From a virus: DNA of 26,267 nucleotides. Both the position numbers and the translations under genes were made by a program. Below, piece by piece: positions 21,871-26,267 of the stretch; position 1 is the first letter of the stretch, and each line of letters begins with the position of its first letter. Below the pieces are notes generated by a model. That model made no database searches and was not told the DNA's origin. It was given only the letters and a program-made list of their open reading frames with translations. The stretch lies in IMG/VR virus record IMGVR_UViG_3300024243_001189, positions 1 to 26,267 of that record. One strand, written 5' to 3'.

Positions 21871-22074
21871 CAGGTTCGTCGTTCAGCCTTCCTTTAAGTT
21901 GCATCCCCTGCGGAGGTCGGAGCCGCAGTTCGATACCTGCTAACGTCACCCCCCGGTCACGTGGGTAGGGAGCCCTTTCGTCCTGCCTAACTCTGCGCCC
22001 TGTTGCTGGATCCAACCTCTGGAGCAGGGCTGCCGGCGGGCCTAATTACCTATCCCGAACAGGAGCTGTGGCTG
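21871..22074 (+). promoter_or_regulatory. Long structured leader before the tail chaperone gene
   Basis: About 200 bases without a gene separate the promoter at 21837-21864 from the next ATG. Two clear stems lie in it: CTGCGG (21908-21913) with CCGCAG (21923-21928), loop of 9; and GCCCTG (21997-22002) with CAGGGC (22025-22030), extendable by a G-U and an A-U pair. AGGAG (22061-22065) ends 9 bases before the ATG. No tRNA, open frame or U-run is apparent. It may be a structured untranslated leader controlling chaperone and tape measure genes, or a small RNA. Confidence 0.35.
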
Positions 22075-23082
22075 ATGGCTATCGAGATCGAGTGTATCCC
22101 CTCTGGACTGAAGTTGGCCTGCCGCGGGATCAAGACCGGGGACATCCACGACGCCCTCCATTCGATGGGGCAGGGGGGGACCATGACCAAGGACCCTCAG
22201 GGTCGCGATCGAGCCAAGACGGGCCACCTGGCGGCCGAGATGCTGGCCTTGAGCCTGGTCCCCCCTTACGTGGTGCATCCCGGTCCTTATTCCAGCTTGC
22301 AGGTGGGGGAGATGCCCGACCTGCGCGAGGTGATGGTCACCGACGTCCTGTCCGCCATCTACCAGCTTCGCGCTCGGGCCGGAACCCCTATCGAGACCCG
22401 CCCGAATTGCCAGCACTGTGGTCGGATCCCGAAGTCCCCACTGCAGATTTCTGCTGGAGAATGTGAGCACTTTGAGTGCAGTGAGGAAGGGAAGACAGCT
22501 ATCACCGAAGAGGGGGGGCTGTTTGTCACTTATGGCCCCTGGAAGATTGAGATGTGCCCCCCAATCATCCGGCGCTCCTCTGCCTTGGACCGCATCCTGG
22601 ATGGGGGGGAGTACCCCCCGACGTTGGGCTGCGACTCGATGTACATGGCCTCGATCAAGAGCGTGGCGCGAACTGATGGTGTGGGGATCTGGGGGCAGAA
22701 GGAGTTGTCCCCGGAGCAGAAGAAGATGGCCGGAGACCTGGCCGGCGAGAAGGTTGAGGACAAAGGGACTGGGGAGGAGCGTCCTCAGGTCGACATCCAG
22801 CGCAAGCTCACCATCCTGACCGACATTGTCAGGTGGTGGTACAGTCAGGAAGACTGGGGCCTGCTCGACGCTGTCCGCGACAAGGGACAGGAAACCTGGG
22901 GCGACGTGGATACCTTCTACAACTGGACCTGCAGCGTGGACCCAACGGTTTGCCACCAGGAGCAGGAAGGTGGGATCCCTTTGGGCCCGGGGTTTTTTGG
23001 GATTTCGGTCGAGCGCGCGCGCAAGCGCCGGAAGAAAGGTTCCGGGAAGAAGCCCGGGATGCTGGCTGGCCCGCAGAGCTAG
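22075..23082 (+). CDS. Tail assembly chaperone-like protein with a CxxC pair
   Basis: A 335-residue protein. Its first half resembles phage chaperone / gp26-like proteins encoded just before the tape measure gene: IECIPSGLKLACRGIKTGD (4-22), VVHPGPYSSL, REVMVTDVLSAIYQLRARAG (the GDxxxxLxxIRxxT-type helix, at about 84-103) and then CQHCG at about 113-117, a CxxC that in this family precedes a short treble-clef-like segment (second Cys group ECEHFEC). The C-terminal part has WGDVDTFYNWTC and ends basic (RARKRRKKGSGKKPG). Chaperones bind the tape measure during tail assembly. ATG 22075 is chosen for AGGAG 9 bases upstream. The next frame overlaps its end in the -1 phase. Confidence 0.6.
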   Translation: MAIEIECIPSGLKLACRGIKTGDIHDALHSMGQGGTMTKDPQGRDRAKTGHLAAEMLALSLVPPYVVHPGPYSSLQVGEMPDLREVMVTDVLSAIYQLRARAGTPIETRPNCQHCGRIPKSPLQISAGECEHFECSEEGKTAITEEGGLFVTYGPWKIEMCPPIIRRSSALDRILDGGEYPPTLGCDSMYMASIKSVARTDGVGIWGQKELSPEQKKMAGDLAGEKVEDKGTGEERPQVDIQRKLTILTDIVRWWYSQEDWGLLDAVRDKGQETWGDVDTFYNWTCSVDPTVCHQEQEGGIPLGPGFFGISVERARKRRKKGSGKKPGMLAGPQS

Positions 23083-23102
23083 ATTACGTCCTGGAGCAGC
23101 CC

Positions 23103-23387
23103 ATGGCTCCGCTGTGGGTGTGCACATTCTTTGATTTCCCTGTCAGTCGATTCGCCTACCTGTCGCTAGTCCAGACGCTGTTGATGCGTAGTGGGCAGGG
23201 CCTGTCCCTGGGATTTTCCTCCCTGCAAGAGATCAATGAGATGGACCTGACTCTCGCCTGCGAGCTTCGCCAGTTGCTAACCTCCAGCATTGAGAAGATA
23301 ATGGAGGAGCAGGACCGTCCCGGATCGGGAGGCCCCGGCTCCAAGATCTCGATGCGTGATACCCTGCGTGGTTCCCAACGGAGGTAG
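23103..23387 (+). CDS. Second tail chaperone-like frame, possibly made by frameshift
   Basis: A 94-residue product from ATG 23103 (GGAG 6 bases upstream). It reads MAPLWVCTFFDFPVSRFAYL, then LQEINEMDLTLACELRQLL and a polar tail. The frame is open upstream to 22833 in the -1 phase relative to the preceding gene. The upstream codons DAGWPAELDYVLEQP just before the ATG look like true coding and resemble the start of second chaperone proteins. In many phages, this part is expressed only as a C-terminal extension through a -1 slip (lambda G-GT, P2 E-E'). Here both independent initiation and frameshift are possible. It ends 3 bases before the tape measure start. Confidence 0.55.
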   Translation: MAPLWVCTFFDFPVSRFAYLSLVQTLLMRSGQGLSLGFSSLQEINEMDLTLACELRQLLTSSIEKIMEEQDRPGSGGPGSKISMRDTLRGSQRR

Positions 23388-23390
23388 GCC

Positions 23391-26267
23391 GTGGCCGGCA
23401 CTGTAGCGAATCTGTACTCCCGCCTGAATCTTGATGTGGTTGCCCCAACCTCGGGGGAGATCACCCGCGTCAAAAACATGGCCAAGGCCATCACCCAGCT
23501 CGACACCGCCTACAACAAGTTCGGCAGGACCATGTCAGCCCAGACCGTGGTCGGAGGCATCAAGCAGATGAACGCCTTCACCCGGACCTCGGCGGCGGGC
23601 TTTGCCCTGGCCACGGCCGAGATCGAGAGGATGCGCCTGGAGATGGCTCAGGCCCGACGGGAAGCCGTCCAGACAGGTCATGCCATGGCTGGAGCCGGCC
23701 AGCGGGTCGTCCAGCGGACTGCAGGTGCTTCAGCTCCTCGTGCGGGGGGCGGGGCCGGAATGGGTGGGAGCGGGGGCGGAGGACGGCGTCTGGGGGCGAC
23801 CAGGGCACGCGCAGCTGGCGCCAGGGGGATGCAGGGGGGTGGAGGGGGGTTCCGGAACATCGCCGGAGCCTTTGTGGGGATGCTCGTCGGTGGCGCTCTG
23901 TTCCGGGGCATGGGTGTATTCGTCAACAAGAGCAAGGAAATGGAGCTGGCCCTGACCCAGATCCGTGCTCTGACCCGGGCCACCAGCATGGAGATGTCCG
24001 GATACGAAAAGCAGATCCTGAGGGTAGCCAGCCTGACTCCCTTCGATCCGAAGGAGATCGCTGAGGCAGCTCTGTCCCTGCGGCGCCTGACTGGCTCATC
24101 GTCGGCTGCTCTGGCCACCTTGAGGGAGACGGCCTCGCTGTCTGTGGCATCGTTCGGGAAGTTGTCGTTGCAGCAGTCCGCGGCCTTCATGGGGCGTATG
24201 GTTGCAACAGGTGGCAGCGCCAAGGTGGCCAAGGGGCGGGCCGCCCAGCTCTTTGGCCTTGGTCGTGCCCTCGGTGTCGGGATCGAAGACTTCGCCCCGG
24301 TGGCTGGTCAGCTGGGGGCCGCTGCCTTCCGCGGGCAGCAGGACTTCTTGACCACAAGCTCCGTCTTTGCCGTGGCTAGCCAGCTCCAGGGGTCGAACCG
24401 TCGGGCCGCCACCCAGACCTTCCGCCTGATGTCCGAGCTGGGCCGCGGCCGAGCTGAAGAGGGTCTAAGACGTATTGGGGTGTCCACCCGTGCCGGTGGG
24501 AAGATCCGAGGCATCGACCAGATTCTCGGTGACATCATGGACCGCATGATGGGAACCGGGAAGTTCGGGGGCAAGGGGAAGCTCGGGACCCAGGCCGTCA
24601 TGGATGCTCTGTCGTCGAAGACCCCAGCTGGGGTGCCGATTGGGGAGCGGTCGATCCGGCCGCTGGTCATGGCCATCCAGAGGTTCACCCAGGGCGTGAA
24701 AATTCAAGGCAAGGGTGTGCTGTACGGACGGGAGGCTCTAGCAGCTCTGAGGGATGAAGCAAAGCAAGCCAAGAACATCATCGACATGATCGCCGAGCAG
24801 AGGCTCCAGACTCTGAGTGGGCAGATCGAACTGATGGCTGAAGAGATGGGTAAGGCGGCCCGTGTCGTCGGCGACATGTTCACGCCGGCCCTCAAGACAG
24901 TCGTGACCGGCTTGAAGGGAATCGCCGCGGGCTTCCAGTCCTTGGCCAACAACTCCGTGTTCGGTGCCCTGTTTGGAATGCTGACGAAGGTAGGTGTTGT
25001 TGGGGGTTCTTTGTTTGCCTCGGTAGCTCTGCTCAAGGGCGCCAAGGGGTTGCTGACGAACGTGTCTCAATACATCGGGGTGAGCAAAGCTGCGGGTTGG
25101 GCGGGGGGACTGCTTGCCGCGGCTCCTATGGTCAATCCTTACGTCGGGACATACGCGAGGCCTAAGAGTATGCGTTCAGGTCTCGGGGGGCAAATTGGGG
25201 GATTTGGGCCAGTAGGTCGTGGTATCGGCAGCGGTGCTGGCGCTGCCGTCTGGGGTGCAACGATGGGCCTCGGGAAATTCGCTGCTGGACTTGGTATTGC
25301 CTACGGCGCGATCCTGGCCTTCGAGGAGGTCTTGTCCCTGGCCACCAAGGGTTGGAAGGAGTACTGGGCGGACAAACGAGGGGGGGCTGCTGTTGAAGCT
25401 GCTCGTCGTGGAGGAGGAATGGCCTTCGAGGCGTTCGGCGTCAAGGGGGTGAAAGGGTTGGGACGTAAGGATGCAATGGCATTTGCTGATGCCTACCAGG
25501 CCAAGTTCGGCCAGAACTTTGGCACGGAGATGACGAAGTTTCAGAAGGAGTGGGCCGGCTGGCGTCTCAAGTTCCACAAGGAGATCATGGGGAGTGAAGT
25601 TGCCAAGACCACCATGCAGATTCAGAAGCAGATCAACTTGACTGCACGTCAGGTCACACTGCAAAAGGAACTCAACAACACCTTCCAGTACGGCTTTGAA
25701 AAGATGAACAAGGTGTTGCAGGAGACCAAGGCGCTGGCTGCCTATGAGCCCCCTGTCATCAAGTGGGGAACCTACCGTACAGCCACTCGGATGATGCAGA
25801 AGGCTGCTGTCGGAGGTCGGCTCGGGTCGACTGAGCAACGTATGGCCCAGACGGTTGTTGCTTCGTCTCCTGAGGCTGAGATGCTGATGGAGAAGGCGGC
25901 CACCGGGATGGCTACTCCGCGAGAGCATGCTCGGTTAATGAAGCTGCTGCAGGTCCGGCAGGCCGTCCTCACTCATATGGGGACTATGGGTGTCGGCGGG
26001 TTCACCAAAGGCTTCGCCGGCAAGCACGGTAAGGGGGTGTTGGGTCAGGTTGCTGGCATCGGGACCCCACAGAATTTGCAGTATTCCAATCTCCTCACCC
26101 TGGCTGCGGGGGGGAAATATCGAGGCGGCCATGGAAGTTTTGTTCCGGGGTACAACCAGAATGTGGCCGGTCTCCCCGGTGGTCCTCAGGAAAAGAGTGG
26201 GGACTTCGGTCTGTTCGGCTCTGTCCTTGGTATGCCCTTCGGCCGCGGAGGGGGGACTCGGATCGGG
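23391..26267 (+). CDS. Tail tape measure protein (partial, runs off the right edge)
   Basis: An open frame of 959 codons with no stop before the window end, so the C-terminus is missing. The start is GTG 23391 with GGAGG (23380-23384) 6 bases upstream. Layout: N-terminal helices (about 1-100); a Gly/Arg-rich linker (about 115-152); a hydrophobic segment GAFVGMLVGGALFRGMGVFV at about 157-176; the PhageMin_Tail/TP901-like core at about 180-385 (ALTQIRALTRATS, SLTPFDPKEIAEAALSLRRL, FAPVAGQLGAAAF); a helix (LQTLSGQIELMAEEMGKAARV); and further hydrophobic stretches at about 522-550 and 622-645. Such proteins set tail length and often help DNA cross the inner membrane. Place and size fit fully. Confidence 0.85.
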   Translation, partial: MAGTVANLYSRLNLDVVAPTSGEITRVKNMAKAITQLDTAYNKFGRTMSAQTVVGGIKQMNAFTRTSAAGFALATAEIERMRLEMAQARREAVQTGHAMAGAGQRVVQRTAGASAPRAGGGAGMGGSGGGGRRLGATRARAAGARGMQGGGGGFRNIAGAFVGMLVGGALFRGMGVFVNKSKEMELALTQIRALTRATSMEMSGYEKQILRVASLTPFDPKEIAEAALSLRRLTGSSSAALATLRETASLSVASFGKLSLQQSAAFMGRMVATGGSAKVAKGRAAQLFGLGRALGVGIEDFAPVAGQLGAAAFRGQQDFLTTSSVFAVASQLQGSNRRAATQTFRLMSELGRGRAEEGLRRIGVSTRAGGKIRGIDQILGDIMDRMMGTGKFGGKGKLGTQAVMDALSSKTPAGVPIGERSIRPLVMAIQRFTQGVKIQGKGVLYGREALAALRDEAKQAKNIIDMIAEQRLQTLSGQIELMAEEMGKAARVVGDMFTPALKTVVTGLKGIAAGFQSLANNSVFGALFGMLTKVGVVGGSLFASVALLKGAKGLLTNVSQYIGVSKAAGWAGGLLAAAPMVNPYVGTYARPKSMRSGLGGQIGGFGPVGRGIGSGAGAAVWGATMGLGKFAAGLGIAYGAILAFEEVLSLATKGWKEYWADKRGGAAVEAARRGGGMAFEAFGVKGVKGLGRKDAMAFADAYQAKFGQNFGTEMTKFQKEWAGWRLKFHKEIMGSEVAKTTMQIQKQINLTARQVTLQKELNNTFQYGFEKMNKVLQETKALAAYEPPVIKWGTYRTATRMMQKAAVGGRLGSTEQRMAQTVVASSPEAEMLMEKAATGMATPREHARLMKLLQVRQAVLTHMGTMGVGGFTKGFAGKHGKGVLGQVAGIGTPQNLQYSNLLTLAAGGKYRGGHGSFVPGYNQNVAGLPGGPQEKSGDFGLFGSVLGMPFGRGGGTRIG

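Noticed and set aside
21921-21945. tRNA-like T-arm (GTTCGATACC flanked by GCAG and CTGC)
   Set aside because: No matching acceptor stem, D-arm or anticodon arm could be found within 80 bases upstream, and the stem is only 4 bp.
22833-23102. In-frame upstream part of the second chaperone frame as an independent N-terminus
   Set aside because: It overlaps the first chaperone gene in another phase, with Arg/Pro-rich low-quality sequence until about 23046; only the part nearest the ATG looks coding.

Overview
This window is a piece of a tailed-phage genome (Caudoviricetes, contractile-tail myovirus type), or of a prophage. The evidence is a canonical virion module on the plus strand: portal, XkdF-like prohead protease, scaffold, HK97-fold capsid, connector and neck genes, tail sheath, tail tube, tail assembly chaperones and tape measure. 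Genes are tightly packed, often overlap by 1 to 11 bases, and DNA composition is GC-rich with many G runs. No terminase, integrase, tRNA, transposon or CRISPR array is visible. The host cannot be named from the sequence, but Shine-Dalgarno sites (GGAGG/AAGGAG) and sigma70-like promoters point to a bacterium.

Left third, minus strand (about 54 to 7533): a convergently compact operon read right to left. It starts with a small unknown, possibly DNA-binding, protein (7249-7533) and a small virion-like protein with highly expressed codon usage (6766-7128). Then come a 1015-residue protein with three glycosyltransferase-like domains, a glycosyltransferase-like protein with an HRHD motif, a sulfotransferase, a TylF-type O-methyltransferase and two further SAM methyltransferases. 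Together they look like a phage-encoded pathway that builds and decorates (methylates, sulfates) a glycan; the acceptor is unknown.

Right two thirds, plus strand (7651 to the window end): head genes (portal, small unknown, protease, scaffold with a likely internal start, major capsid protein, small virion protein), then a proline-rich unknown, the connector, three head-to-tail genes (one carrying an IPT/TIG domain), a small unknown, sheath, tube, two chaperone-like genes and a tape measure protein that runs off the right edge without a stop.

Regulation visible in the sequence: four sigma70-like promoters (three plus, one minus), one excellent intrinsic terminator and one weaker one, strong stem-loops just before the ribosome-binding sites of the capsid gene, the gene after it and the minus-strand virion-like gene, and a tandem TGRCACA motif found in four intergenic regions. 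The promoter and terminator at 15562-15674 bracket a transcript of only about 75 nt.
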